From Actinobacillus suis ATCC 33415 (GTDB lineage: Bacteria > Pseudomonadota > Gammaproteobacteria > Enterobacterales > Pasteurellaceae): a stretch of 64,000 nt of DNA. Below the pieces are notes generated by a model. The model had not been told where the DNA came from, made no database searches, and was given only the letters and a program-made list of their open reading frames with translations. Below are positions 17,717 through 27,133 of the stretch, piece by piece (position 1 is the stretch's first letter; every line of letters begins with the position of its first letter). The position numbers and the translations under genes are program-made. The stretch covers positions 2,437,599-2,501,598 of the forward strand of contig NZ_CP009159.1 in the NCBI RefSeq assembly GCF_000739435.1. The letters run 5' to 3'.

Positions 17717-19198
17717 TTAGTACATGCCTTCACGCTCTTCACGGGTGCTGATGTAGATATTTTTCACTTGGGTATAAGCGTCTAACATCATTTGGTGGGT
17801 TTCACGCCCGATACCGGAAGATTTATAGCCACCGAACGGTGCGCCTGCCGGCAGAATATTATAACAATTTACCCACACACGACCGGTTTCGATCGCTTGT
17901 GCAACACGTAATGCACGGTTAATGTCTTTAGTCCAAACACCGCCGCCTAAGCCGTATTCCGAATCGTTCGCCATACGAATAACATCTTCTTCGGTTTTAA
18001 ATTTAATCACGGTTGCCACCGGTCCGAAGATTTCTTCTTGAGCAATTCGGCTGTTATTATCTTTCGATTCAATTAAAGTCGGTTCAACAAATTCACCGCT
18101 GGCAAGATTATCCGCTAACACTTTTCTACCGCCGGTAATAATACGGCAGCCTTCTTCTTCACCGATTTTCACATATTTTAAAATGGTGTTAAGTTGTCCC
18201 GCATTGACCTGTGCACCCATTTGAGTGTCATCTTCCCACGGTAAACCGACTTTGACTTTCTTAAATTCTTCGGCTAATGCTGCCACAAATTTGTCATAAA
18301 TTCCTTCTTGTACAAAGATGCGTGAACCGGCACAACAGACTTGTCCTTGATTGAATAAAATCCCTTTTTGTGCGCCCTCTAATGCTTTGTCGAACGGCAT
18401 ATCGTCAAAGAAAATATTAGCCGATTTACCGCCTAATTCTAAGGTTGCCGGAATGAGTAATTCTGCGGCAGAAATCGCAATATGACGTCCCACTTCAGTC
18501 GAACCGGTAAATGCCAGTTTGTTAAAGCCTTTGTGTTTAAGCATATATTCACCGGATTTCGAACCTTTACCGGTAATCACGTTTAATACGCCTTTCGGCA
18601 GTAAATGATTAATTTTTTGTGCAAAGGATAATAGGCTTAACGAAGTAGTACTGGAAGGGTGAATGACCACGGTACAGCCGGCGGCAAGAGCCGGTGCGAT
18701 TTTCCATGCCGCCATTAAGAATGGGAAATTCCACGGAATAATTTGCCCAACTACGCCGATTGGCTCACGCAGTACGAGCGAAAGTTCTTCTTGATTGATT
18801 TGATTTAAGCTGCCTTCGCCGGCACGAATGGCACTGGCAAAATAGCGGAAGTGATCGGCAGCCAACGGGATATCCGCTGCTCTGGTTTCTCGAATTGGTT
18901 TGCCGTTATCTAGCGTTTCTTGCAAAGCGAATAATTCACTATGCTCATCAATCACATCGGCAATTTTATTTAAAATGGCAGCTCGTTCTGCAGTAGTTGT
19001 TTTACGCCAAGTTTTAAACGCTTCTTGTGCTGCTGTTACTGCTGCATCCACATCCGCATCGGTTGCATCAACAAAGTGTGCCAGTACATTACCGTTTGCC
19101 GGATTGTAAGAAGCGAGTAAATCTTTACCGCTTCCCTGAGTCCATTCACCATTAATTAATAAGCCATAAGTTTTATCAAAAACATTTAGATTTTTCAT
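17717..19198 (-). CDS. NAD(P)-dependent aldehyde dehydrogenase (AldB/acetaldehyde dehydrogenase type)
   Basis: The 493-residue protein is a full-length ALDH: Rossmann and substrate segment IIPWNFPFLMAAWKIAPALAAG (about 150), cofactor loop FTGSTEVGRHI (about 225), general base Glu in LELGGKSANI, catalytic Cys in NQGQVCCAGSRIFV (about 285; two Cys in a row), and EEIFGPVATV (about 385). The ETRAADIPLAADHFRYFA segment and the end HQMMLDAYTQVKNIYIS fit the acetaldehyde/AldB group. It probably oxidises acetaldehyde or a related short aldehyde to the acid, which fits with the acetate-type transporter gene upstream. The exact substrate is not certain. Confidence 0.87.
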   Translation of the reverse strand: MKNLNVFDKTYGLLINGEWTQGSGKDLLASYNPANGNVLAHFVDATDADVDAAVTAAQEAFKTWRKTTTAERAAILNKIADVIDEHSELFALQETLDNGKPIRETRAADIPLAADHFRYFASAIRAGEGSLNQINQEELSLVLREPIGVVGQIIPWNFPFLMAAWKIAPALAAGCTVVIHPSSTTSLSLLSFAQKINHLLPKGVLNVITGKGSKSGEYMLKHKGFNKLAFTGSTEVGRHIAISAAELLIPATLELGGKSANIFFDDMPFDKALEGAQKGILFNQGQVCCAGSRIFVQEGIYDKFVAALAEEFKKVKVGLPWEDDTQMGAQVNAGQLNTILKYVKIGEEEGCRIITGGRKVLADNLASGEFVEPTLIESKDNNSRIAQEEIFGPVATVIKFKTEEDVIRMANDSEYGLGGGVWTKDINRALRVAQAIETGRVWVNCYNILPAGAPFGGYKSSGIGRETHQMMLDAYTQVKNIYISTREEREGMY

Positions 19199-19344
19199 CG
19201 CTTTGCTCCTAGGTTTATTACGGGAAATAAACTGTTACTGAGCGAATAATATGCGCTTAGAATTTAATCTGGCAATGTTTTTGTTAAAAAAATGTGAAAA
19301 GTGTGAGGTGGTTCGCAAAAATTGAAGAAGATTAATTGGAGGCT

Positions 19345-19373
19345 AAAAATAAGGACGCCATAGCGTCCTTATT
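19345..19373 (-). terminator. Terminator of the satP-like gene
   Basis: Stem AATAAGGACGC / GCGTCCTTATT with a CATA loop, followed on the minus strand by TTTT. It lies 15 bases past the stop of the transporter gene. Confidence 0.9.
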
Positions 19374-19387
19374 GCGAGAATTAACTC

Positions 19388-19957
19388 TTACTGTTTTGGT
19401 GCACCGATTGGTAATACTGTGCGACCGAAGCTTTCGTTGATAATTTCTGCCGCTGCTAAGTAAAACGCTAATAAGGCTGTTAATAAACCGAAGTTACCAC
19501 CGATGTGAGTAAGTGAGTGATCACCGGTGAAATCGCCAGCTGCTAATAAGTAGAAGGTGATGGTTAATGCTAAGAAGATTGCTTGTAATGCACGTGCTTT
19601 TGCTAATGTACCGATAAACATCATTAATGTGAATGTACCCCAAGCCACTAAGTACCAGCCGATGAACGGTGCAGTTACGCCTTCAGCGAAGAATACTTTG
19701 AATAATGCGAATGACCACCAGAAAGCACCGTAGCTGGTGAATGCAGTGAAACCAAAAGTGTTACCTTTTGAAAACTCAAACATACCTGCGATCATTTGTG
19801 CAGTACCACCGAAAGCAAAACCCATCGCAAGCACTAAGCCTACATTTTCGCCACCGAATGTACCGTTGTTGATTAAGCTAAGTAACCAAGTTGTTAATGC
19901 AAAGCCGCATAAACCTAATGGGCCCGGATTCGCAGTTAAAGAGTTATGATTTGACAT
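19388..19957 (-). CDS. satP: Acetate/succinate transporter of the GPR1/FUN34/YaaH family
   Basis: The 189-residue protein has six hydrophobic segments and the family signature near the N-terminus (NPGPLGLCGFALTTWLLSL, the NPAPLGL motif), then GGTAQMIAGMFEFSKGNTFG and a Thr/Ser/Gly-rich helix with FTSYGAFWWSF. SatP in E. coli is an acetate-succinate:H+ symporter. The protein is near complete for the family. It sits after a hairpin leader (19995-20016) and upstream of the aldehyde dehydrogenase gene, and the two could form an acetate-related pair, though each has its own terminator. Confidence 0.9.
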   Translation of the reverse strand: MSNHNSLTANPGPLGLCGFALTTWLLSLINNGTFGGENVGLVLAMGFAFGGTAQMIAGMFEFSKGNTFGFTAFTSYGAFWWSFALFKVFFAEGVTAPFIGWYLVAWGTFTLMMFIGTLAKARALQAIFLALTITFYLLAAGDFTGDHSLTHIGGNFGLLTALLAFYLAAAEIINESFGRTVLPIGAPKQ

Positions 19958-19994
19958 TTAAGACCTCGAGTCATTGTTTAATGTTTAAGAAATT

Positions 19995-20016
19995 CGTCCT
20001 TCCGATTGGAAGGACG
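19995..20016 (-). other. Hairpin in the 5' leader of satP
   Basis: A perfect stem CGTCCTTCC / GGAAGGACG with a GATT loop lies 38-59 bases before the satP start, with no T run. It could stabilise the mRNA or bind a regulator; nothing in the sequence decides this. Confidence 0.4.
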
Positions 20017-20026
20017 TTTGAGTTGC

Positions 20027-20054
20027 AAGAAATAACAAGCGGTTGTTATTTCTT
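20027..20054. terminator. Hairpin containing a USS after potD
   Basis: AAGAAATAACAA and TTGTTATTTCTT are a perfect 12-base stem with a GCGG loop; ACAAGCGGT is built into the hairpin. It lies 17 bases past the potD stop and is the likely potD terminator, though the minus-strand T run is short. Confidence 0.6.
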
Positions 20055-20070
20055 CAAATTTTGCAAATAA

Positions 20071-21120
20071 CTATTTGCCCGTTTTTAGCAAATTCCAGTA
20101 TTTTTCGTAGATTTCAACGGCTTTGCCTACGTCTGCTTGCAAGATACCTTTATTAATTTCCTCTTTCGGCGGGAAAATTAACGGATCATTGACAAGCTCT
20201 GGAGAGAGTAGACTTTTTACGCCTTCATTCGGCATAGAAAAGCCCATTGTTTCGATTACTTCTTTCGCACTTTCAGGGCGTAATAAGAAATCAATAAATT
20301 TATGTGCCGCCTCTTTATTTACCGCACCTTTTGGAATGACATAGTTGTCCATCCAAATCACGGCACCTTCTTTCGGGAACACAAATTTTAAATCCGGATT
20401 TTCACTTTTAGCACGGTGCGCAGAGCCGCTCCATTGCATCCCTACGGAAACCTCACCTTGTAAGTAAGGCATTTCCGGTGAATCCGAGTTAAAAACTAAT
20501 ACATTCGGCACTAATTTTTGTAAACGCTGATAAGCACTTTGAATTTCTTGTTCGTTTTCGCTATTCGGTGATTTACCATCAAGTAATAAGGCAATATGAA
20601 ACACTTCACGCGGATCGTTCATCATCAGCAATTTGCCTTTATACTCATCACGCCATAAATCGCCCCAGCTCGAAATCGTACTCGGATCAAAATCTTGTGA
20701 ATTGACCCCGATACCGGTTAAGCCATACACATAAGGCAGAGAGTATTTATTTTCCGGGTCGAACGGCTTTGCCATCAACTCCGGTGTTACGTAATTTAAG
20801 TTAGTTAATTTGCTTTTATCTAACTCGGCAAGCATTCCTTCTTTCGCCATTTTGCCAACATAGTAGCTAGAAGGAAATACGATGTCATAACCTTTTGAAT
20901 TTGAAAGTTTTAACTTCGAATACATTTCTTCATTACTTTCAAATGTCGAATAAATGACTTCAATTCCCGTTTCTTTGGTAAATTTTTCTAAGAGTGATGA
21001 AGGTACGTATTCCGTCCAGTTATAAACGTATAATTTCTCAGCAGCTTGTGCGGTAATTGCGGAAAATGCGAGGCTTAATACAGCAAGTTTTGCTAAAAAT
21101 GCACGACCGAATTTAATCAA
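20071..21120 (-). CDS. potD: Spermidine/putrescine-binding periplasmic protein PotD
   Basis: PotD is the binding protein of the PotABCD polyamine importer. The 349-residue protein has a Sec signal peptide ([19 protein letters not shown]), the hallmark [41 protein letters not shown], and [17 protein letters not shown]. Acidic polyamine-binding residues of the family appear around WGDLW and GMQWSGSA. The start is TTG at 21120, preceded by AGAGG eight bases upstream; no ATG would keep the signal peptide. potA, B and C are not next to it, so this is an orphan copy of the binding protein. A terminator-like hairpin lies in its leader. Confidence 0.92.
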   Translation of the reverse strand: MIKFGRAFLAKLAVLSLAFSAITAQAAEKLYVYNWTEYVPSSLLEKFTKETGIEVIYSTFESNEEMYSKLKLSNSKGYDIVFPSSYYVGKMAKEGMLAELDKSKLTNLNYVTPELMAKPFDPENKYSLPYVYGLTGIGVNSQDFDPSTISSWGDLWRDEYKGKLLMMNDPREVFHIALLLDGKSPNSENEQEIQSAYQRLQKLVPNVLVFNSDSPEMPYLQGEVSVGMQWSGSAHRAKSENPDLKFVFPKEGAVIWMDNYVIPKGAVNKEAAHKFIDFLLRPESAKEVIETMGFSMPNEGVKSLLSPELVNDPLIFPPKEEINKGILQADVGKAVEIYEKYWNLLKTGK

Positions 21121-21144
21121 TTTTTTATCCTCTGAAAAAGGCCA

Positions 21145-21171
21145 ATAAAAAACTAGGCGTGATACCTAGTC
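21145..21171 (-). promoter_or_regulatory. Terminator-like hairpin in the potD leader (possible attenuator)
   Basis: On the minus strand ACTAGG-loop of 7-CCTAGT is followed at once by TTTTTTATT, about 25-50 bases before the potD start. In the intergenic region between divergent potD and fhuC there is no leftward gene to end, so the hairpin could act as an attenuator of potD. Confidence 0.4.
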
Positions 21172-21350
21172 CAAAAGCGCAGAATTATAGCGATAACAGC
21201 GCTGAGTTTCTATAAATAGTCGTTAAAATTGTAAAAATTTTTGTTTATTTGACCGCTTGTATTGACTGAATATATTAAAATACATAAATCTGTTTTAACG
21301 CTAATAATTTTTAATTAGAATAATCTTCTTTTTATTTATTCGGAGTTATT

Positions 21351-22115
21351 GTGTTTTTAATTGAAAATGCGACTTTTGCTATTCCTACTCGAACTTTACT
21401 CCATTCAATTTCTTTGCAATTCGAGCAAGGTAAAGTGTACGGTTTAATCGGACACAATGGCTCAGGCAAATCCACCTTAATTAAATTATTGGCGAAACAA
21501 AATACGTTATCTGGCGGCAGAATTCTATTTAACCAGCAAGAACTTAGCCGATGGTCATCACGAGATTTTGCTAAACAAGTTGCTTATCTTCCTCAACATC
21601 TCCCACAAGCTACCAATCTGACTGCCAGAGAGCTTATCGCCATGGGGCGTTATGCGTGGAACGGTTTATTCGGTTCTAATAAACAAAAAGATCATGAAGC
21701 CATCGAACGAGCCTTAGCCTTAACCAACACGGAACAGTTTGCCGAGCAGTTGGTAGATACGCTTTCCGGCGGTGAGCGTTCTCGCATTTGGTTAGCGATG
21801 TTATTAGCGCAACAAAGCAAATTCTTGTTGTTGGACGAACCGCTTGCCGCCTTGGATATCGCTCATCAAGTAGAAGTGATGGAATTGGTCAAAAAATTGG
21901 CGCACGAGCTGAATTTGGGTGTGATTATTGTGATTCATGATATTAATTTGGCGGCACGTTATTGTGATCAGTTGGTGGCGTTGCATAGCGGCAAATTATT
22001 AGCGCAGGGTGATGCGTTTGAGATTGTAAACAGCCCGAAATTAAAACAAATTTACGGTATTGATCTGAATGTGATCGAACACCCTGAAACCAAACGACCG
22101 GTGAGTTTTTATTGA
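21351..22115 (+). CDS. fhuC: Ferric hydroxamate ABC transporter ATPase FhuC
   Basis: FhuC powers uptake of ferrichrome-type siderophores. The 254-residue ABC protein has Walker A GHNGSGKSTLIKLL (about residue 33), Q-loop LPQHLPQA, signature LSGGERSRIWLAML (about 140), Walker B LLLDEPLAALD, and the switch His in VIVIHDINLAAR. The start is GTG, with CGGAG five bases before it. It is the first gene of fhuCDBA, an order known from A. pleuropneumoniae. The fhuD start overlaps its stop. Confidence 0.95.
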   Translation: MFLIENATFAIPTRTLLHSISLQFEQGKVYGLIGHNGSGKSTLIKLLAKQNTLSGGRILFNQQELSRWSSRDFAKQVAYLPQHLPQATNLTARELIAMGRYAWNGLFGSNKQKDHEAIERALALTNTEQFAEQLVDTLSGGERSRIWLAMLLAQQSKFLLLDEPLAALDIAHQVEVMELVKKLAHELNLGVIIVIHDINLAARYCDQLVALHSGKLLAQGDAFEIVNSPKLKQIYGIDLNVIEHPETKRPVSFY

Positions 22116-23071
22116 TGAAACAACTTATTTTTTTACCTCGGAACACACAGAAAAACACAGAAAATATTTATCGTATTTTCCGTGAGCTTCCGTGTTTCTC
22201 CGTGGTTAAAACGCTACAAGCGGTCGTTTTTACACTTTTTTTTGCAATGTCTTGTGGGGTGAAGGCAAAATCTTTTGCGACCTTGGATTGGACGGTTGCC
22301 GAAACATTAATCGCGTTAGGCGAGAAGCCGGTGGCGGTCGGTGATGTAAAAAGTTATCAGCAGTGGGTCAGTGAACCGGCGTTACCGAATAACACCTTAG
22401 ATCTCGGCGTGCGAATGCAACCGAATCCGGAACAGATTCTTGCCTTAAAACAGAGCGATCACGATTTACATTTTATTAATAGCAGTTTTTACGCCCAAGC
22501 CACCGCAACACTCGAGCCGTTTTCCTCTGTGACATTAGTCGATTTTTATACGGAAGGCGATGCTTGGCAAAATATTGTGAATGCTAGCCGTAAAGTCGCG
22601 TTTATTGCGGATAAACAAACGGAATTTGAGCAGCTCATGGCTAATTATTTGCAAAAAATGGGTGAAATCCGACCGCTTGTTCAGCCTTATTTGGAGCGCC
22701 CGATTGCCTTAGTACAGTTTATTGATACGCGCCATTTACGCATTTATGCCGCAAATAGTCCGTTTGGTGCGGTGTTGTCACAACTCGGTTTTCACAATGC
22801 GTGGAGCGGTTCGCAAAATGCGTGGGGCTTTGAGACGATTGATGTTACTCAGTTAGCCAAACTTGTGCCGAATAGCCGTTTAGTGGTGGTAAAACCGTAT
22901 CCGGCGAATATTGGATCCGCCTTGCGTTATAACACCTTGTGGCAACATTTGGCTATGGCGAAAGATCCGTTAATTTTACCGGCAGTATGGACATTCGGTG
23001 GTATTCCTTCCGCCCAACGCTTTGCCGAAATGTTTGCTAACGGATTATTGCACGGAGGCGAACAATGGTAA
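22115..23071 (+). CDS. fhuD: Ferric hydroxamate-binding protein FhuD
   Basis: FhuD delivers ferric hydroxamates to FhuB. From the ATG overlapping the fhuC stop the product has 318 residues, with an unusual N-terminus: about 30 extra residues are encoded by a dispersed repeat (22135-22207) before a normal signal peptide (VVFTLFFAMSCGVKA). A GTG at 22202, in frame at the repeat end, would give a conventional short signal peptide, so the true start is open. The mature part has the periplasmic binding fold of the FecB/FhuD type (VAETLIALGEKPVAVGDV, PNPEQILALKQSDHDL, QAWGFET-like QNAWGFETID). It overlaps fhuB by 7 bases. Confidence 0.92.
   Translation: MKQLIFLPRNTQKNTENIYRIFRELPCFSVVKTLQAVVFTLFFAMSCGVKAKSFATLDWTVAETLIALGEKPVAVGDVKSYQQWVSEPALPNNTLDLGVRMQPNPEQILALKQSDHDLHFINSSFYAQATATLEPFSSVTLVDFYTEGDAWQNIVNASRKVAFIADKQTEFEQLMANYLQKMGEIRPLVQPYLERPIALVQFIDTRHLRIYAANSPFGAVLSQLGFHNAWSGSQNAWGFETIDVTQLAKLVPNSRLVVVKPYPANIGSALRYNTLWQHLAMAKDPLILPAVWTFGGIPSAQRFAEMFANGLLHGGEQW
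22135..22207 (+). repeat. Dispersed ACCACGGAA-type repeat inside the 5' end of fhuD
   Basis: The stretch begins CGGAACACACAGAAAAACAC and ends in TTTCTCCGTGGTT, with the imperfect mirror halves seen in the two copies at 56301-56468. It falls in the coding region and supplies an in-frame extension of the FhuD leader. Confidence 0.75.
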
Positions 23072-25017
23072 AAGCGAGCAAATTATTGTTCAGCGGATTA
23101 GCCGTGCTATTTGTCGGGCTATTGCTAACGACATTAACGTTACAATTACCAAACGGAAGCGGGTTGGTTTCGCTCTTTTTGCCGAGCGAAAATCTGGAAC
23201 TATTGCTGATTCAAAGTTATAGCTTACCGCGTATTGTGATGGCATTACTTTCCGGCGGTTTGCTAGGTTTAGCGAGCTTATTATTACAGCAAGTGATGGC
23301 GAATCCGTTGGCATCGGATAATACGCTTGGCATTAGTAGCGGTGCGCAATTCGCCTTATTTTTAACGGCGATTTTTTTACCGGATTGGCTGGAATACGGC
23401 TCAAGTGCGGTCGCATTAATCGGTGCGGCATTCAGCCTGATTTTAGTGCTGAGTTTGGCGATGCGAAAAACAATGTCGCCCTTATTGTTGATCCTTGCTG
23501 GTTTAGTGGTAAATCTCTATTTTGGTTCATTTTCCGCATTAATGATGCTGTTTTATCCGGAAGAATCTCGAGGTTTGGCACAATGGGGGGCTGGCTCTTT
23601 AGTACAAGAAAGCTGGCGGGATTCGTTATTGCTGATTGCTCAAGCGATACCTGCGATCTTGATTATTAGTTTATTGGTTCGTCCGCTAACCATTTTGGCA
23701 TTAAATGATGCGAATGCGCAGAGCTTAGGTGTGCCGGTAGCTAAATTGCGAGTGCTCGGTGTATTGATCGCGGCATTTTTAATTGCAGTTGTGGTGGCGA
23801 AAGTCGGTATGTTGGGTTTTATCGGCTTGGCTTCGGCAACTATCGTTCGCCAACTGCATATTCGCCGTTTTAGTCATCAGCTATGTGCCGCTTTTGTGCT
23901 GGGGGCGTTATTGTTGGCGAATACGGATTTGCTGTTACAGTTATTTGCCTTTTTTAGCGGGATTCATTTACCGACCGGTGCGGTGGTCGCATTATTAGGT
24001 ACGCCGTTGTTGCTTTGGCTAATGTTTAGTGCCTTACCGCATACCGGACGTTTACAAGAGGCGGGTTCGCAAAAAATTCGTCAATTTAGACCGCTTGTTC
24101 TTGCTTTGATAGTGGGCGGCTTAGCGTTGGCAATTTGCTTAGCGTTATTTGTCGGCAAAGGTATCAATGGCTGGCAATGGACGCAACAAAGCGAGTTGAT
24201 TGCATTGCGCCTCCCTCGTTTAATGGCGGCGATAGCAGTCGGAATTTTATTATCGGTTGCCGGTGTAATTTTACAGCGTTTAACGCTCAATCCAATGGCA
24301 AGCCCCGAGTTATTGGGCGTTTCTTCCGGCACATCAATGGGCATCTTAGCCGCTTTATTTCTGTTTGGCGTACAACAAACAGAATGGTTTTGGTTAGCAG
24401 GGATTCTCGGTGCTTGTGTGGCATTATTGGTATTAACGGCGATTAATCAGCGTAGCGGTATGTTGCCGGAAAAAGTGTTGCTGACCGGTATTAGCTTATC
24501 GGCATTATTCGATACGTTGCAACGTTTAGCGATTGCCAGCGGTGATCCCCGAGCGAATCAGTTGATTGCCTGGACATCCGGATCAACGCAAAATGTTACT
24601 AATGAAATGGCTATCGGCTTGCTAGCGGTCAGTTTTGCACTACTTTTTGCAAGTTTGATTTTCAGCCGTTGGCTTGCTTTACTGGCGTTACAAGCACCGA
24701 TGGCACAATCGCTAGGATTAAATCTCAAACAGGTTCGCTGGAGTTTAATTTTATTTAGTGCGTTATTAACTGCGCTAGCGACCTTGGTTATCGGGCCGCT
24801 AAGCTTTATCGGTTTACTGGTGCCGCAAATGGTTCGCTTTTTAGGGGTAAAAAAAGTCTCGCAACAGATTTTGATCTCAGCTTGTTTGGGCGGATTGATA
24901 ATGTCGCTTGCCGACTGGCTCGGCAGACAGTTATTGTTTCCGTATGAAATTCCGGCAGGCTTAGTCGCCACATTAGTTGGTGGAACTTATTTCTTATTAA
25001 TGCTAAGAAGAGTTTAA
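23065..25017 (+). CDS. fhuB: Ferric hydroxamate permease FhuB
   Basis: FhuB is the double-length inner-membrane permease for ferric hydroxamates. The 650-residue protein has two homologous halves of about 320 residues, each with about ten membrane segments and a conserved FecCD-type start (LPRIVMALLSGGLLGLASLLLQQVMANPLA in the first half; LPRLMAAIAVGILLSVAGVILQRLTLNPMA in the second). EAA-like loops contact FhuC (LLANTDLLLQ and GLLVPQMVRFLG). This fused layout is typical of FhuB. It overlaps fhuD and is followed by fhuA after 46 bases. Confidence 0.96.
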   Translation: MVKASKLLFSGLAVLFVGLLLTTLTLQLPNGSGLVSLFLPSENLELLLIQSYSLPRIVMALLSGGLLGLASLLLQQVMANPLASDNTLGISSGAQFALFLTAIFLPDWLEYGSSAVALIGAAFSLILVLSLAMRKTMSPLLLILAGLVVNLYFGSFSALMMLFYPEESRGLAQWGAGSLVQESWRDSLLLIAQAIPAILIISLLVRPLTILALNDANAQSLGVPVAKLRVLGVLIAAFLIAVVVAKVGMLGFIGLASATIVRQLHIRRFSHQLCAAFVLGALLLANTDLLLQLFAFFSGIHLPTGAVVALLGTPLLLWLMFSALPHTGRLQEAGSQKIRQFRPLVLALIVGGLALAICLALFVGKGINGWQWTQQSELIALRLPRLMAAIAVGILLSVAGVILQRLTLNPMASPELLGVSSGTSMGILAALFLFGVQQTEWFWLAGILGACVALLVLTAINQRSGMLPEKVLLTGISLSALFDTLQRLAIASGDPRANQLIAWTSGSTQNVTNEMAIGLLAVSFALLFASLIFSRWLALLALQAPMAQSLGLNLKQVRWSLILFSALLTALATLVIGPLSFIGLLVPQMVRFLGVKKVSQQILISACLGGLIMSLADWLGRQLLFPYEIPAGLVATLVGGTYFLLMLRRV

Positions 25018-25063
25018 CCTTCACAATTTAAAAAATTCTTAACAACATTTTAGGGTGAATAAA

Positions 25064-27067
25064 ATGAAAAAAACGTTTTTCTATTCGACAGTCGCTTCGG
25101 CAGTTGCCTTAGCCATCTCACCGGCAATCGCACAAGAAACTGCGGTATTGGATGAGGTGTCGGTGGTTGGTTCTGTTTCTAAAGCAGGTAAGGTGGAATA
25201 TATGACACCTAAATCGGTATCTGTATTAACAGAAGAACAGATTAAAGAGAAAGGTTATAAACAAGCTGATGAAATTGGTCGTTATGAAGCAGGTATCTTA
25301 AGCCAGCCGTATGGAGGAGATATTGATACCCATGATTGGATTCGTATTCGTGGTTTTAGCCCAACTCTTCGCATTGACGGTACGGCAATGTATAGCTTTG
25401 GTTTCTATCATTGGCAACCGAATATGTATGGCTTAGAAAGTATTGAAGTTGTAAAAGGTGCTGATTCTCTTACTTATGGTTCAGCACAAAGTGGCGGATT
25501 AATTAATTTAGTGAGCAAGCGTCCGACAAAAGAGCCGAAAGGTGAGTTGAAGTTTACGTTGGGAAATAGAAACGAGAGAGGTTTTTCAGCAGATTATAGT
25601 AATGCTATTAGTGAAAATGTTCGTTTCCGTCTAGTCGGTGATTTCAACCGAAGAGATGGTGAGCCGAAAGGCAGTTATATGGATGCTTATTACTTTGCTC
25701 CAAGTCTTTCGTGGGATATTAGTAAAAATACCAGTTTGACTTTATTAGCAAGTGTTCAGCATGATAATGGTCGTCCAAGTTCAGGTTTTTTCCCTGCCGG
25801 TTATGAAAGATTATCTTCTTTAGGATTATCTAATCGTACTAACTTTGCAGAAAATGTACCGGAATATTTGCGCCGTAATCAATATTCTGTCGGTTATGAA
25901 TTTACTCATAAATTTAGTGATGATTTAGTTTATCAGTCAAATTATCGCTATGCTTATAGCAATAAAGACCAATTTAGTGCTTCTATCGGTTGGGATGGTT
26001 CATCTTTAAGTACAATGACGGCAAGAGGAAAAACCTTTACGCATTCATTAGATAATCGCTTAAGTAAAACATGGGCGATAGATCGTGTTGAAAATATATT
26101 GACGGTCGGTTTCGATTACACGATTGGTAAAAACTATGCGGCAAACGGTTATGGTAGTGAAATATTAAGCAATTTATACGGTAATTATCCAACGGCGGTG
26201 CAACCGTTTGATGCAGTATCACCTTATGTAAATAAAGAAAAACAATTAGGCGTATATGTACAAAATCAATTCCGTTTTGACAATAAATTGCTAGTAAATT
26301 TAGGTGCTCGCCGTGATTTTGCAAAAGGTGATTATTATAGTACGTACGGTGGTGAAGGGTATGATCTAAATCATAATAGCTACTCAGCCGGTGTAATGTA
26401 CGTTACCGATTCAGGTTTATCTCCGTTTTATAACTATTCTGAATCTTTCCGCCCAATCTCAGGTTCTAATGTTAATGGGCACATAGTACGCTATAAGCCT
26501 TATGAAGGTTCGCAACATGAAGTAGGTTTTAAATATTTACCGAGTTTTGTTGATGGAACACTCTCTATTGCTTATTTTGATTTAAAAGAGAAAAATGGTT
26601 TGGTTCAGGGACAAGTGAACGGACAAGTTATTCAATTGCAAACAGAGAAAGCCAAAAGTAAAGGTGTTGAATTACAAACAGATATGAAGCTGAATGATAA
26701 TATTTCGGCATTATTAGCTTATACTTATACTGATGCTAAAGTAAATAATATACGTAAGGCGATTATTCCTCGTCATACATATTCCGCTTTCATGAATTAC
26801 GCATTCACAAATAATACATTAGTTGGTCTTAAAGTAGGAGCGGGAGTTCGATACGTAGGTACAAGTACTAATGGTGTAATAGAAGAAAAAATTCCGGCTT
26901 ATACATTAGTGGACTTAATGGCTAAATATGATTTCAACAAGCATTGGGTTGCACAAGTTAATGTTTCGAATTTGAGTAACAAAAAATACATAAGTGCATG
27001 TGATACCTATTGGTGTTATATGGGAGAAGGACGCAAAGTTACAGCGAACTTAACCTACAAATTCTAA
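25064..27067 (+). CDS. fhuA: TonB-dependent ferric hydroxamate receptor FhuA
   Basis: FhuA is the outer-membrane receptor for ferrichrome-type siderophores. The ATG at 25064 was preferred to an in-frame GTG nine bases upstream because TAGGGTG is well placed as a ribosome site. The 667-residue protein has a signal peptide (cleavage after SPAIA), a TonB-box-like segment (VLDEVSVVG), a plug (YEAGILSQPYGGDIDTHDWIRIRGF to GLINLVSKRPTKEP) and a 22-strand barrel ending in LTYKF with a terminal Phe. The segment YFDLKEKNGLVQGQVNG and the end motif NKKYISACDTYWCYMGEGR are siderophore-receptor features. A strong terminator follows. Confidence 0.94.
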   Translation: MKKTFFYSTVASAVALAISPAIAQETAVLDEVSVVGSVSKAGKVEYMTPKSVSVLTEEQIKEKGYKQADEIGRYEAGILSQPYGGDIDTHDWIRIRGFSPTLRIDGTAMYSFGFYHWQPNMYGLESIEVVKGADSLTYGSAQSGGLINLVSKRPTKEPKGELKFTLGNRNERGFSADYSNAISENVRFRLVGDFNRRDGEPKGSYMDAYYFAPSLSWDISKNTSLTLLASVQHDNGRPSSGFFPAGYERLSSLGLSNRTNFAENVPEYLRRNQYSVGYEFTHKFSDDLVYQSNYRYAYSNKDQFSASIGWDGSSLSTMTARGKTFTHSLDNRLSKTWAIDRVENILTVGFDYTIGKNYAANGYGSEILSNLYGNYPTAVQPFDAVSPYVNKEKQLGVYVQNQFRFDNKLLVNLGARRDFAKGDYYSTYGGEGYDLNHNSYSAGVMYVTDSGLSPFYNYSESFRPISGSNVNGHIVRYKPYEGSQHEVGFKYLPSFVDGTLSIAYFDLKEKNGLVQGQVNGQVIQLQTEKAKSKGVELQTDMKLNDNISALLAYTYTDAKVNNIRKAIIPRHTYSAFMNYAFTNNTLVGLKVGAGVRYVGTSTNGVIEEKIPAYTLVDLMAKYDFNKHWVAQVNVSNLSNKKYISACDTYWCYMGEGRKVTANLTYKF

Positions 27068-27082
27068 TTTGCAAAACCTATC

Positions 27083-27111
27083 AAAAGAGCTGATAATCTC
27101 AGCTCTTTTTT
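27083..27111 (+). terminator. Terminator of the fhuCDBA operon
   Basis: Stem AAGAGCTGA / TCAGCTCTT (27085-27093 and 27099-27107), followed by a T run, lies 16 bases past the fhuA stop. Confidence 0.92.
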
Positions 27112-27133
27112 ATCATAATCATAAGGAAACAAT

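Noticed and set aside
21290..21345. Fur box before fhuC
   Set aside because: The A/T-rich region has AATTAGAATAATCTT, but the two halves match the Fur consensus poorly; too weak to list, although Fur control of fhu is expected biologically.
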